Position numbers and translations under genes: made by a program. From the NCBI RefSeq assembly GCF_042453785.1, contig NC_091674.1:20433001-20497000 (forward strand): a DNA stretch of 64,000 bases, written 5' to 3'. This document shows positions 47,118 to 59,111 of this stretch, piece by piece (position 1 is the stretch's first letter; each line of letters opens with the position of its first letter). This stretch comes from Malus domestica (lineage: Eukaryota; Streptophyta; Magnoliopsida; Rosales; Rosaceae). The notes below the pieces were generated by a model. It worked only from the letters and a program-made list of their open reading frames with translations. It was not told the DNA's origin and did no database searches.

Positions 47118-47640
47118 CAGATTCGTGAAAAGGATTGGGAGTACAAAGTGAAGCTTTTCCGTAAGTTTTCGATTTTTTTATGCTGGCTTTGTAGTTTGTC
47201 ACTGATTTTTTTCTTTTTTTTTTCCTTGCAGATTCGTGAAAAGGATTGGGAGTACAAAGTGAAGCTTTTCCGTAAGTTTTCGTTTTTTTTATGTTGGCTT
47301 TGTAGTCTGTCACTGATTTTGGTATTTTAGATTGCTTTTTGGGGAATTTAAAGTTACCCAGAAAGTCCAATTGCATAATTTGTGGTTGATAATAAATGGG
47401 ATTTTGTTGAAATGTGTGATTTGATCGAAATGTGTGATTTATATCATCAGACTATGAAATTTTACTAAATTATGTTTCAAGCTATGGAATTTACTTAACT
47501 GTGTGTTTTACTACTATGTTTACAGACTATATACGAGCAGGAAATGGAAATCGAAGGGTTGAAAGAAAATTCTTGCGGATGACTTCAAAGTATAATAGTG
47601 AAATTAATAGTGAAATTTAAAAAAAAATGCATAAATAATT
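47118..47640 (+). pseudogene. Host gene exon fragments with a tandemly duplicated micro-exon, unrecognised
   Basis: A 40-bp exon-like piece, CAG|ATTCGTGAAAAGG...CTTTTCC|GTAAGT (IREKDWEYKVKLF), occurs twice (about 47121-47160 and 47232-47271), each followed by the same GTAAGTTTTCG donor context. The second copy also has a pyrimidine tract acceptor (TTTTTTTTCCTTGCAG). A further exon-like piece at about 47527-47575 reads TIYEQEMEIEGLKENSCG. All are charged, coiled-coil-like sequence. I do not know the parent gene. There is no start codon, and frames are interrupted. Confidence 0.4.
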
Positions 47641-47886
47641 TAGAAACTGCACATAAAAAAAAAATTTACCTGCTGCTGCTAGGTATTCCTCCCATTAGGG
47701 TGGTATATGCCGTTGAAGGCATCACCTTTTTATGCCTACTGTCTTATCTAATTTGTGCAAGCATCATTTTTTATTGTTCAATTTCAATGCTATGTTTTCA
47801 TATTTTTCTTCAATTTTACCTTTATTAAGAATCATCAAATTGAAATTTCAGTATTAAGATCTTCATAGGCTTTCAACATATCAAGT
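47641..47886. other. Spacer before the Helitron gene; Helitron 5' end not resolved
   Basis: No clear ATC terminus was identified here. CTGCTGCTGCTAGG near 47672 and GCATCACCTTTTTATGCC near 47718 are the only distinctive stretches. Confidence 0.3.
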
Positions 47887-48027
47887 ATGGAGGGAATTGA
47901 TAGAAGTGATATGCCAAAGGTTGTTTACCTTATCTGCATTATTCCTCTTCTGTAGAGATGCTTTATTTTTTCTTCTTTTTAAAAATAAAAATAAAATTCA
48001 TTCTCTTTGGCAATTTCTCCATGTAGG

Positions 48028-51000
48028 TCGGCAATCATGAAGTTCACTTCGGACAAACAAATGTTAACAATTCTCAACAATCAGACCAAAGGTATCGTAG
48101 GAGCAATCAACAAAGGCAAAGACGACAATCTATGAATTCATCACAACGGGCGTGAATTTCAATACGACGGCGTGCCAATTATCAAACTCGATTGAACTCG
48201 GTAAATATAGTACAAAATCAAGCGGAAGTAAACCAAGAGGACATAGGACCAACATCGGCGGGTAACTATGAATTTTTTTTTTGGTCTCTATTAATTAAAT
48301 ATTTGTAAAACAATATATTGTATGAATATGTTTTTACGAATTATTAAGACACATCTATTAAGATTGAATGGAATAGTGATTTTACATTAACATTGCCTTT
48401 TTGTACTATTAATGCAAACATCCATTTAATAATTCTGTGATGTCTATAACAATTTCAACATTTGGATTGTATATATCTACCATACTGACCAACGTTTTAA
48501 CAAGTACTCCAAACAAAAAAAAATGAAAAAATAAATAAACCAATTAAGGAAAAAAATTAAAAAATGAAAAATAAAGGAAAGGAATATGTCTGGAACGATA
48601 GGTGATACAAAATTTTATGAAAACTTGGAATAACAATTCAACTATAATAGTCAAAAGAAAATTTTAAAAATAACATCGCATAAAGATATAGTATATCTAT
48701 ACTAAAAGGAAAAAATTGTGAACTTAAAAAAACATCATGATACGATCAACCAAAATTTATAATCCATTATTAAAGGGCAAAAATTTTAGGAAATGATAAT
48801 GGATATAGATATAGAATATCGATCTAGCAACATAATTAAAAAAAATGAAAAGTTCTATCAAAATTAGTGGAGTGAACCTCCGTTTTTATTGTTTTTCCGT
48901 TTTTTTTAACCCCAAAACACTAAGGTAGTAGAAACCATTTCTTTGTCCTCCTCTCCAAACGTGTCACTATGTGGTAAATCAAGTCTGCTGTAAACTAATT
49001 TTATTTTACCACTGTTATAATATTTACTCCTTAATAAACTAAGTCTACTGTAAACTATTTGTTTCCAATCAAACGAAAAAAAAAAAAAAAAAAAACCGTA
49101 ATGTATACCACTGATTCAATTACAAAAACAAAAGGCAAAAAAAAAATAAGTATGTAGGTACGTAAATAATATTCTATGCTTACTAATATTATTCGTACAC
49201 CATTACGTTACTTGGTTTAGAGCAACAAAATGCATATGTGACTGATGAGAGACAAAGCCAACGAGAGCAATGGCGGGATCAACAACGTATGAGGCGGAAT
49301 TCAATGAGTTCAAGGCAAAGACATGATTACTTAGCACGGCGACGATCCAATTATCATGTTCAACAAATTCAACGCTCAAACATAATGTTATTTGGTGGCG
49401 ATATCGATCAAGTTCAACACCCTAACATAGTGCAATTCGATGAAGGTAGTAGCAATCATGTTGAACGACTCAACATAGTGCCGTTTGGAGAAGGCAGTAG
49501 CAATCAAGTTCCAAGAACAATGCGCTTAACTCATATAAGGCAAATTGCCCGATCGAATAGGACATGCTTGCCTCAGGATGGACTTATTCAAAGTTTTACT
49601 CATAATGGTAATTGCACAAACTACCATAGTACAACTTTGAAAAAGATAAACATCAATATCATCATTATTGTAAACACCACTTATTACCTTACTTCCATTT
49701 CATTTTATTATAACAGAAAATACAACAGCGCAATCATTCCATTCGAATATTCCAATGAATCATTCTTATCCACCCATCATCAATGAAGGTATTAGTTTTG
49801 GATTGTTAATACCTACATTTTTTACTATGCTCTCTAAACCATAAAACACTTTTAATGTTTCCTTTTGAAGCAAATGATTTTAATCTCATTAATGAAAATG
49901 ATATCCAGCCTAACGAGGACGTACCACCTCGACAACATCCGATGGGAACAAGGCCAATTCATAATTGTGCTAGAAACTTCAATGAAAACATGGGAATCCC
50001 AAGATTTCACATGCCAAATCCAACCACATGTCCAGATTGTCATGCCCGTTTGTTCTCTCATGAAACATTTGAAATGCGTTGCTTACGTGGAAAGCTTGCT
50101 CTACCATTGACACCGTCCCCTCCTGAAATGATTGAGCTTTTTTGCAACCAATCTGCCTAGGGAAGACATTTTAGGCAGAATATACGAGCTTACAACCACA
50201 TTTTTGCCTTCACTTCAATGGGAGTTCATGTTGACGAAAACCTAGTAACAGGAAGACGTGGTATTTACACATTTTGTGCTCAAGGTTCCATATACCATAA
50301 GATTGGAAGTCTCTTGCCTATTGGAGATAGTAGACCAAGATTCCTACAAATGTATATATATGACACTGCTCATGAAATAGACAATCGGATGAGAGAAAGT
50401 GAAGCACTAAACAGAGATGTGGTTGAAAAAATCCAACAAATCTTGAATCAATATAATCCATTTGTGCAAACAATTCACCACCTTGCGCAACATCAAGATT
50501 TGCAAAGTTGTAGATTGATTATCAAGGAGCAGCCTACGAATCAACGACAATATTGTTTACCGTCTGCATCTCAGGTTGCTGCAATCATAGTAGGTGGTGA
50601 AGGATCAGAAAACATTAGAGGTCGAGATATTGTTGTGCAAACTACGAATGGTTAACTTAAGAGTATCAAAGATTGTGTCGGCTACTATGACCCTTTACAA
50701 TATCCATTGTTGTTACCTTATGGAACGTACGGATGGGATGTGAATACTCGAAATAATACCAACAAAAAAGTGACATGCTGTGACTATTATTCGTATGTTC
50801 TTCAGGTAACCTACCACCTTCATCTCTGTCAATAAATATTAATTTTTAAAACTTATATTGTGTTGAACAATGAATTTTATCATTTTAGATCCGTCAACAT
50901 GATGAATTGCTTCTACTTCGTGGTGGTCGCCTATTGCAGCAATATGTAGTTGACAACTACATAAAGATCGAATCACAAAAGCTTAGAGGGATGCGTGATA

Positions 51001-54000
51001 ATCAACACACAATTCGATCTGAATTTTATCAAGGACTACAAGACTCATTAGCTGCAGGACAAAATAATGCAGGTATGAGGCTAATCAGTTTATAATAAAA
51101 AAAATATATTCTTCATGTTCATGTTTTGTCACATTAAATGAGACTTATTAATGGGTTGAAACAAAACAAACATATTTAGACTTATTAACGACTTTTAACA
51201 AAACAAATACAGGAAACATCGGTCGTCGTAGGACTATATTACCATCATCTTTTGTTGGTAGTCCCCATGACATATATCAAAGGTATCAAGATGCAATGAC
51301 TTTGGTGCAAAAATATAGAAGACCAGATATTTTCCTAACAATGACATGTAATCCAAATTGGAAAGAAATAAGTGATGAGCTGCTACCTGGCCAAGCACCA
51401 CAAGATCGACCAGATTTGCTTACAAGGGTTTTTCGTGCAAAATTCAAACAGTTGAAGAATGATGTTATAAAAAAAAGGTGTTTTAGGCAGGGTTCTTGCA
51501 TATGTATATGTCATTGAGTTTCAAAAGTGCGGTCTGCCCCATGTTCACATGCTTCTCATGTTAAAAGAAAATGATAAGCTTAATAGTCCAGATGATTATG
51601 ATCAGATGGTACGTGCTGAAATACCAATTCCAAATGAAGAGCTTGAATTGTATGGTGCCGTGTTAAGGCATATGATACATGGTCTATGTGGAATACATAA
51701 TTCACGATCACCCTGTATGAAACGTGGTAGTTGTAAACGAAATTATCCTAAGCCATTTGCACCAACTACAGTTCAAGGAAATGATTCTTATCCAATCTAT
51801 CGTAGAAGAGACAATCATAATCTAGTCTCGTTACATCAAAATGCACGTATAATGGTGGATAATCGGTGGGTTATTCCTTATAACTCATGGTTACTCCTCA
51901 GATATGATTGTCATATTAATGTTGAGATTTGTTGCAGCATTAAGAGTGTTAAGTATCTGTACAAATATGTTTATAAAGGTCCCGATCGAGTAGCTTTTGA
52001 AGTCCATCCTGAACCTATTCAAGATGAAATAAAGCAGTTTGTTGATGCAAGATGGGTTTGTGCACCTGAAACATTATGGAGAATATTCAAATTTGTAACT
52101 AATCGACTTTATCCATTGGTCGAACGATTACAAATTCATCTCCCTGAAGGACAAACTATTCATTTTTACCCTCACCAAAGAGTGTCAGATATTTTGGCAG
52201 ATGACACAAACTCGATGACTATGTTGACAGAGTTTTTTACCAAGAATACCACTTGCCCGGAAGCACGACAATACTTATACCGGGAGTTCTCTGAAAGGTT
52301 CAGATGGAGTCAAAAAGATAAAGTCTGGAGTGAGAGGATGAATAACCATAAAGTTATTGGCCGAATATATGTAGTTTCGCCAAATGAGGGTGAAAAATTC
52401 TACTTACGCATCCTTCTTAATCATGTTAGAGGACCAACATCATTTGACGATTTAAGAACAGTTAATGACATCGTACAACCAACATTTATTAAGGTAGTGG
52501 AACAACAAGGTTTGCTAGAAGATGATGATAGCATCATACAGTGTCTTCGTGAGGCCTCTAACATTCGAATGTCGTCAGCTTTACGAAGGTTGTTTGTTAC
52601 CATCTTGGTTTACTGTGAACCACATGGAGTAAGAAGATTGTGGAATGAATTTCATTCATTTATGGTAGAAGATTATTCTGTCTCAAGTACCATAAATAAT
52701 ACTTCTATCTTAAACAAGCTTTTGCAAGACTTGAATGGGCTATTAGTGCAACATAATAAGTCTGTATCTGATTACGATATACCACAAATAACACAAGATT
52801 TTGTTAGAGACAACACACTTCCAAGGGTAATACAAGATGAAGTTTCACTTGACATTTCTGAAGCAGACCTCAATGCGGTACATAATCTAAATGAAGACCA
52901 AATGGCAGTGTATAATTCGATTGTGTCTGCTAATGAACGTCAAGACAATGCCATATTTTTTGTGGATGGTCCTGAAGGGACGAGAAAGGCATACTTATAT
53001 CGTGCTTTGTTAGCAACGTTAAGGAGCAATGGTCATATTATATTGGCAACAACAACATCTAGAATTGCAGCAACCATATTGCCAGGCAGAAGGACAACAC
53101 ACTCTAGATTTAAAATTCCCCTCAGTCCAGATGCATCTTCCACTTGTTCTATTAGTATCCAATCAGATTTGGCAGAATTGATAAGAAAAACATTAGCTGT
53201 TGTTTGGGATGAAGCACCAATGGCACACAAATTTGCATTTGAGATACTCGATCGAACGTTCAAAGATATAATAGGTGTTGACGTGCCATTTGGAGGAAAT
53301 GTCATGATTTTTGGAGGATGTTTTCAACAAGTTCTTCCAGTTGTTCCAAAAGGTACAAGGTTTGAATTGATGCAAGCAAGTATGATTAATGCTTCATTTT
53401 GGGGACATGTGAAAATCGTTCGTCTTAAGCACAACATGAGATCCATCAATGATCAAGATTTTTCAGAGTTCTTACTTCATGTTGGTAATGGGGAACAAGA
53501 AACTATGATAGATGACATGATGCAATTACCATCATGTATGGTCATTCCATGGAATGGTGAAGAATCCATTGTCCAATTTGTTAATGAAGTTTTCCCTGAT
53601 TTGGAATGTCATGTATGTGATTCAAGATACTTGGTGGAAAGGGAAATTATAACTCCAAAAAATGAGGATGCTGACAAGCTTAATAAAATGATCATCGATA
53701 AATTTCCGGGGACTGAACATATCTTATACTCTTTCGATTCAGTTCAGGACGATGTGAGAAATTTGTATCAACAAGAGTTCTTGAATTCAATATCACCTGG
53801 TGGAATGCCCCCTCATCAGTTAACTTTGAAAAAAGGTGCCCCAATAATGCTTTTGAGAAATATCGATCCGAAGATGGGGTTGTGCAATGGTACAAGACTG
53901 GCTTGCCATGGAGCTTACAATAATCTAATTGATGCCGAAATCTTATCTGGACAATTTGCTGGAACTAGAGTATTTTTTACCAAGAATCTCTTTAAAGACC

Positions 54001-54288
54001 ACAGAAAGCGCAGGACTCCCATTTGAAATGATGAGAAAACAGTTTACAGTGAAATTGAGTTTTGCACCAACCATAAATAAATCACAAGGGCAGACAATAC
54101 CAAATGTGGGTATTTATCTACCAGATCACGTATTTAGTCATGGACAATTGTACATGGCTTTATCAAGAGGAGTATCAGCGTCTACAACAAAAGTCTTGGT
54201 AAAGAAAGGAGAATTACACGGTCACGAAGGAGTCTTCACAAAGAATGTTGTGTACAAAGATATTTTGCTTCCTTCGATTTCAACATAA
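48028..54288 (+). pseudogene. RepHel (Helitron replication initiator-helicase), broken
   Basis: Arg/Gln-rich N-terminal exons (about 48028-48262 and 49238-49590) resemble one another. A CPDCHARLF zinc-type segment is at about 50035. Helitron_like_N runs 50160-51480, with stops at 50158 and 50653. The Rep region has motif 1 FLTMTCNPNW (about 51331), the HUH-like GLPHVHM (about 51531) and the two-tyrosine YLYKYVYKG (about 51963). The Pif1-like helicase follows from about 52870, with VVWDEAPM (Walker B). Walker A reads GPEGTRKA (52968-52991) where GPGGTGKT is expected. A slip in an A-run near 51470-51478 and an extra T near 53971-53976 shift the frame; the C-terminus TINKSQGQTIPNVGIYLPDH to 54288 lies in another frame. 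At least two introns (about 50805-50888 and 51073-51212). No active enzyme. Confidence 0.88.
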
Positions 54289-54659
54289 GGTTATATTCTT
54301 TCTTTTAATGTTTAATTCCCGTTTTCAAATTTTAATGCAATTCAATTACAAATAATGCTAATATTTGATTCTAACCGAACGCATTAAATTTTCAACAGGA
54401 CAACGATATGAGTTCATGATATGAAGAACCGTCAAGTGTATCAAAGCCAATTAAAGTTCTTGGATTGTTTTTATACTTTTTACTTAGCTTTTAGTTGCAA
54501 CTAAGTTATAAGGATCTTCTATGTTATTTATTACTTTTTTTTTTTGTTACAAATTCTAGATAAATACTTTAAATTACTACCTGTATTATTAGAGATGATA
54601 ATCGTCTTTATTTTATGTTTCTATACATTGAACCAATCCTCGCATATAAATACATCTAA

Positions 54660-54924
54660 AATGTGTAAGTCGTGCGTAGCGCGCCGTGATGAAAAAAGTG
54701 TCTTTCGCACGCGCGTGAGGACACTGTAATAGGCACTGCTGTGTGTGAAAGAGTATCCACGTCAACAACTTTTCCTGTTATGTGCAACCATATCATACTT
54801 TCTAAACCATATACATTGACAATTACAATGAAAAAAAATTAACACAATACACATTTAGGGGCGCGTAGCGCCCGTGATGCAAAAATGTATCTCGCACGCA
54901 CGTTAGTGCGTGCAGAGAGGCTAG
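54660..54924 (+). other. Helitron 3' subterminal region with a doubled module
   Basis: The string GCGTAGCGC(G)CCGTGATG.AAAAA.TGT.T, followed by CGCACGCRCG, occurs twice: 54676-54716 and 54862-54904. Only the second is followed by the full hairpin and CTAG. The first has a self-complementary CACGCGCGTG and no CTRR within the next 15 bases. This suggests an old end, or a second element's end, overlapped by the present one. Confidence 0.6.
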
Positions 54925-56574
54925 TAGAAGTAAAATCAGGAAATCATACATCATTGTTACCCAATAATAAACCGTTATGTGAATAATGATTATTAGTCAT
55001 TTTTCTTGTAGTGCATAAACTTTGGGTAACAAAAAGTAAAATCATCACATTTTTCTTAAGTGATAATACTAGGGAGATTAAATTTAGAGATAATTTTTAT
55101 AAACTAAATGACATGGTAATTTTGTTTAGTTTTCTTAGCATTAGTACATCAAAGGTAGGTAGTTTGTGAATCATCTTGAGGACACATGGCAGCATGTGAT
55201 TATTTTTAAACATCGCTACTTTGACATTCACGTTTTACATAAAATCTTTCTCTACTCGAAATTCTAATTTGGTATTCATGTACTTTAAAAAAAAAATTGC
55301 TTTTAATGTGTTGTAGAATTAATAAGTTGTGAAATGAAGTAGTTAGATGCTTGATAAATTAGATTTGCAAAAAAAAATTTGAGTCTAAAATGCAATATTA
55401 AAATGTTTAGTAAACTTTTATATAAAAATGAAGTAAATAAGTATAATGACCACAGCAGACACACTGTTCATCCATATTTTAAATATTTTATTATTTTCTA
55501 CAAGTTCTCCCTCTTTAAGGATTGTTTGCCCTCCCACTTCCGGTGCCCTTCCGTGTCCTCCTGTTTTTTGTGGTTACGGTTAAATCACGTTAACATTTTA
55601 TATTATTTTTTATAGAGATAATAAGACAAAAATGAATAGTAATATAAAATATTGACATGTCTTAACTGTGATCACACAAACAAAAGAGCACGGAACCGGA
55701 ATTGGGAGGGCCTATAAGCAAACTGACTCTATCTCCTCTCCCTCATTTGCTCTGTTTGATTCTTCATACAAGCCTAAAAATCTATCTTTCTTCCTATACA
55801 ATCCAGGCAAGTCCACGGTGCCAAAACCGAATTCGAATTTGGTCTTGCTAGAAAGGATGATGGTGTTTCTCAGAATGATTTTATTGGCGAGGGAGTAAGT
55901 GAACGGACGAGAGAACACGATTTCGGGTTTTTCTTCACTGGATTCGAGATGGGTATTCCTTCTTTGAGCCCCTCCATGAGTTCCCAAGCACTGATAAGTT
56001 TCGAATCTTCGCGGGGTAGTGACAATCTCATCGTAGCCCTTTTGCTCTCCTCAACGCCGTCATTGATAGGTTGTGGGCCGTTTTCGACGTGATTGACGAC
56101 GTATTCTCTCTCAACGATTTATTCAGATCGACGACATGGACATGGAGAGTTGGTGCAATCTTCCTCGCCGCATCACCACTTCAACTCGAAGGATTCCGAA
56201 GCAACACACCGAGAATCTTGGGATGATGTATAAATTATTTAATTGCGTAAGGTCATTTTGAGTATTTAATAGTTTCATTAAAGGGCCTCAACCAAAATAT
56301 GTGCAAAAGCTGGTTTTTCAAGGCTATCTTTTGTTAATTTGGCTATTTTCTCTAAAAGTTGTGAAAAAAAACTGATTATAAGGTGTTTACCAAGCACTTG
56401 AAAATTTCTAGCTTTCTTTCTTTTTCTACTTGCTTTTTTTTTTTTTAAATTTTAGCAATACAAACCTGGTACAAAGACTAAGATCTTTTTCAAATTCTTT
56501 TTGTAAGGATTCTGATGATCCTTTAATCGTATCAGTTCATCGTAATTGTGCAACTTGGTATCTAAGCACCAAGA
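54925..56574. other. Spacer with a possible GC-rich gene relic at about 55680-56230
   Basis: Mostly AT-rich. Between about 55680 and 56230 the composition is more gene-like (for example ALLNAVIDRLWAVFDVIDDV in one plus frame at about 56040-56105), but frames are interrupted and I do not recognise a family. It could be captured sequence or a dead exon. Confidence 0.3.
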
Positions 56575-56583
56575 CTAAATTTT

Positions 56584-56826
56584 GGACAAAACTTGGCTGC
56601 TTAATAGTTAGCATGAAGTCCTGCTGAACAACCACTGTGGCTGCTTACCAGTTTGACACATGTTCATTGTTTTTCTCCTTTCTTAAAAAAGTTATGTAAT
56701 ATTAAAATATCATGTAAAGCACCAAAATAACCTTATATTCTCGTTCAATTTGTCCAGTCTTCTCCCTTTCTTCTCTTTTGTTCACAGACCCCAACTTTGT
56801 TTTGTTCCTCTTCTTGGCAAAAGCAC
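56584..56826 (+). repeat. Left TIR of the FAR1-type MULE
   Basis: Pairs with 60952-61194 in inverted orientation. Shared blocks include GCTTAATAGTTAGCA, GCTTACCAGTTTGACAC, CATTGTTTTTCTC and TTTGTTCCTCTTCTT. Substitutions and small indels show moderate age. Confidence 0.85.
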
Positions 56827-57699
56827 ATGCACACACCAGTTTTAATTTTCAAGTTTAGCCAAATTTAATTAATGGGTTCTTCATTTTTTTTATGCAATAT
56901 TCAAAATACTTGTATAAAATATTAGATAACTATTTTAGAAAGCAGCTATGCCAATTCAAAGACAATTACAAGTTATTTTAACTTAAAGATAGTACAATTC
57001 AAAAGGAAAATGGTGCAACTTCCACTTCAACTTTCTATACTGCACAAAATTTGCCAAGAACAAAAAGAAATATCTTCCACTTTTTTCTTCATGTTGCATG
57101 ACGCCAAAATATTAGGTGGATACTCCACACCTCCAATTTTCCATTTTACAAAAAATCTATAAATAATTTTCCATTTTGTTTGGCTCTTTCATCTTGTGAA
57201 AAAGCATGGAAATTTGTTCCTACAAACAAAAAGTCAAGCGGCTAAATGTATAATAGGATCAATATTTCTACATATCTATATTTGTTTGTATGTATTATAG
57301 TTGTTATATATGTAATACTCACATTAAGCAGTTGGGTGAAAGAGACATTTTGTTGCCAACATATAATCTTGTCCAAACTTCCCGAAGTTAAAAATGAAAA
57401 CTTGGTTCCCTTTGGTATATCCTACGAGAGGAAAAATAAAAAATGAGAGTTGAAATTAATATATTAGAAAATAAAAACGAGATAAGAGAAATTGACAAGC
57501 TAAAAATTCTTTCAAAGTAAGACAATAAATTGGTGCATTGAATTTCTTGTGTAGCTTGAAAATGTTGTTCTGAACCAGTACCAACATTGACATATCCTTA
57601 CTTTTATGTTTAAAGAGTAAGTTTGAATTCTCAAGCTCAACTCTTATGTCTAGAAATTAAATTTTGATATAACTTTATTAAAATTAAAAGAGTTAAAAG

Positions 57700-59097
57700 T
57701 CCTTACTTGAAGCAAGCTATCAAATAACTGAGCCTCATGTCCTACACCTTGGAGTGTTTGTGAACTTTCACCTGTGCAAGTAAATTCCTACACCACTTGC
57801 TGCAACATTTCTATATTTGCTAATAATATAAGACTAGTCTCCATCATCTTGAAATCAACAAGTAATTCCTAATATCTTCAATCTACCAACACTCTCTCAT
57901 AATGCTCAAAGAATCGTAGAAAATTATGTTTAGGCTTCAAATAATTTTTTTAAGACAGTATTCATAGATTCACTACTTTGTGTGCTCTTCATGTCTGCAA
58001 TGAAAGTATGCCCCCATACACCAAAGCCCATTCTTCTCACAAGTTAAATATGTCACACAACCAATTGTTGTCTTGAAAGCCATATTTCTCAAGCATATTA
58101 TTCCATGCTAGTAGCCACTCATTTTCATCTTCATAATCATATACATACGTGCTGAAATCGTGAGCAAATTTTGTTGATCTGTGAAAAACATAGCTCAAAT
58201 TATTGGCTACATTTTGATAAATGTGCCAAACACATAATCAATGACAAGTTTCAGGAAAGACTTCAAATATTGCCCTTGACATTGCAGTTGATTGATCTGT
58301 AAGAATTGTTCTTGGTTGTTTTCCAGACATTGCTGAATTAAATAGCCACCGAAAAGAAGTTGTAGTTTCATCAGACAACAAAGCTGCACCAAATACTACA
58401 GTTTGCTTATGATGGTTAACTCCAACAAATGGTGTAAATGGTCGACCATATCGTTGGTTTGGTAAGCGTTATCAAAGCACACAACATCACCAAAGAGATT
58501 ATAATTACTTACCGAACGTTTATCAGCCTAAAATATGTTTATGATCATATCATCATCATCATCAACTTGCATTGCATGCAAATAGGAGGAGTTTTGCAAG
58601 TGCATTTTTTGGAAATACTGCAATATAGCACCAACATCTCCCTTTTTCATTTTAGTATTTCGCTTACTATGTATATAATTCCTATAATCTTTATCCAAAA
58701 ATCCAAGATAGTCACGACCTCAAACTTCTATGCTCATTAGATGCACAGTTGCTTTAATAGGTAATCCTATCTTTTCTGCATCATCAGCGTGTGCTTTTTG
58801 AGCCTCATGCATACTTCTATTGATTTTAAGCATATGCTTCATTGGTGTTGCAATCAAATCATGATTATGACCTTCCTCAAACGACACAACCCTAAATTTT
58901 CCGTTCTTCTAAAGTAGACAAGTCATATGTGCTCGACAATCAATTCTTGAAATTGGTTGTGAATAAGTTACAACTTCACTCCGTTTGTCTTTTTGTCGAT
59001 AACCTTCTTTTGAGCAACAATAACTTAATCGTGACACCAAATTCATCTTGTTTTTTGTCTGGTGATGTTTATGTACATTAACCACTTTTTCCACCAT
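57700..59097 (-). pseudogene. FAR1/FHY3-related MULE transposase, broken
   Basis: Minus strand from ATG 59097. The FAR1 DNA-binding region has CSKEGYR and a RIDCRAHMTC-type end, followed by a stop (58911-58909). Linker GHNHDLIATPMKHM and KAHADDAEKIGLPIKA follow. Then comes DYRNYIHSKRNTKMKKGDVG, the MULE transposase core with MQVDDDDD, a stop replacing Trp in IF-W-AD, FGDVVCFDNAY, and in shifted frames FGAALLSDETTTSFRWLF, ILTDQ and WHIYQNVANNLSYVF. Near the 3' end SESMNTVLKK and HNFLRFFEHYERVLVD occur, then EMLQQ. No SWIM zinc finger was found downstream. In its intact state it would cut and move the surrounding element. Several stops and frame changes make it a pseudogene. Confidence 0.85.
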
Positions 59098-59111
59098 AAT
59101 CTACATAAAAA

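Larger units (their letters stand above)
47887..54924 (+). mobile_element. Autonomous-type Helitron, decayed; 3' terminus defined
   Basis: The element encodes a RepHel protein (rolling-circle HUH nuclease fused to a Pif1-like helicase), the signature of autonomous Helitrons. The 3' end is textbook: an 8-bp perfect hairpin, GCACGCAC-GTTA-GTGCGTGC (54894-54913), seven bases, then CTAG (54921-54924) followed by T. The 5' end is uncertain. The first coding-like exon starts at about 47887 (MEGIDRSDMPK), while TCTATACTAAAAGG at 48694 resembles a Helitron 5' terminus and could belong to a nested or alternative end. Confidence 0.8.

Noticed and set aside
49852..50061. Minus-strand frame opposite the Helitron N-terminal exon
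   Set aside because: Shadow of the RepHel coding strand, which carries recognisable motifs on the plus strand.
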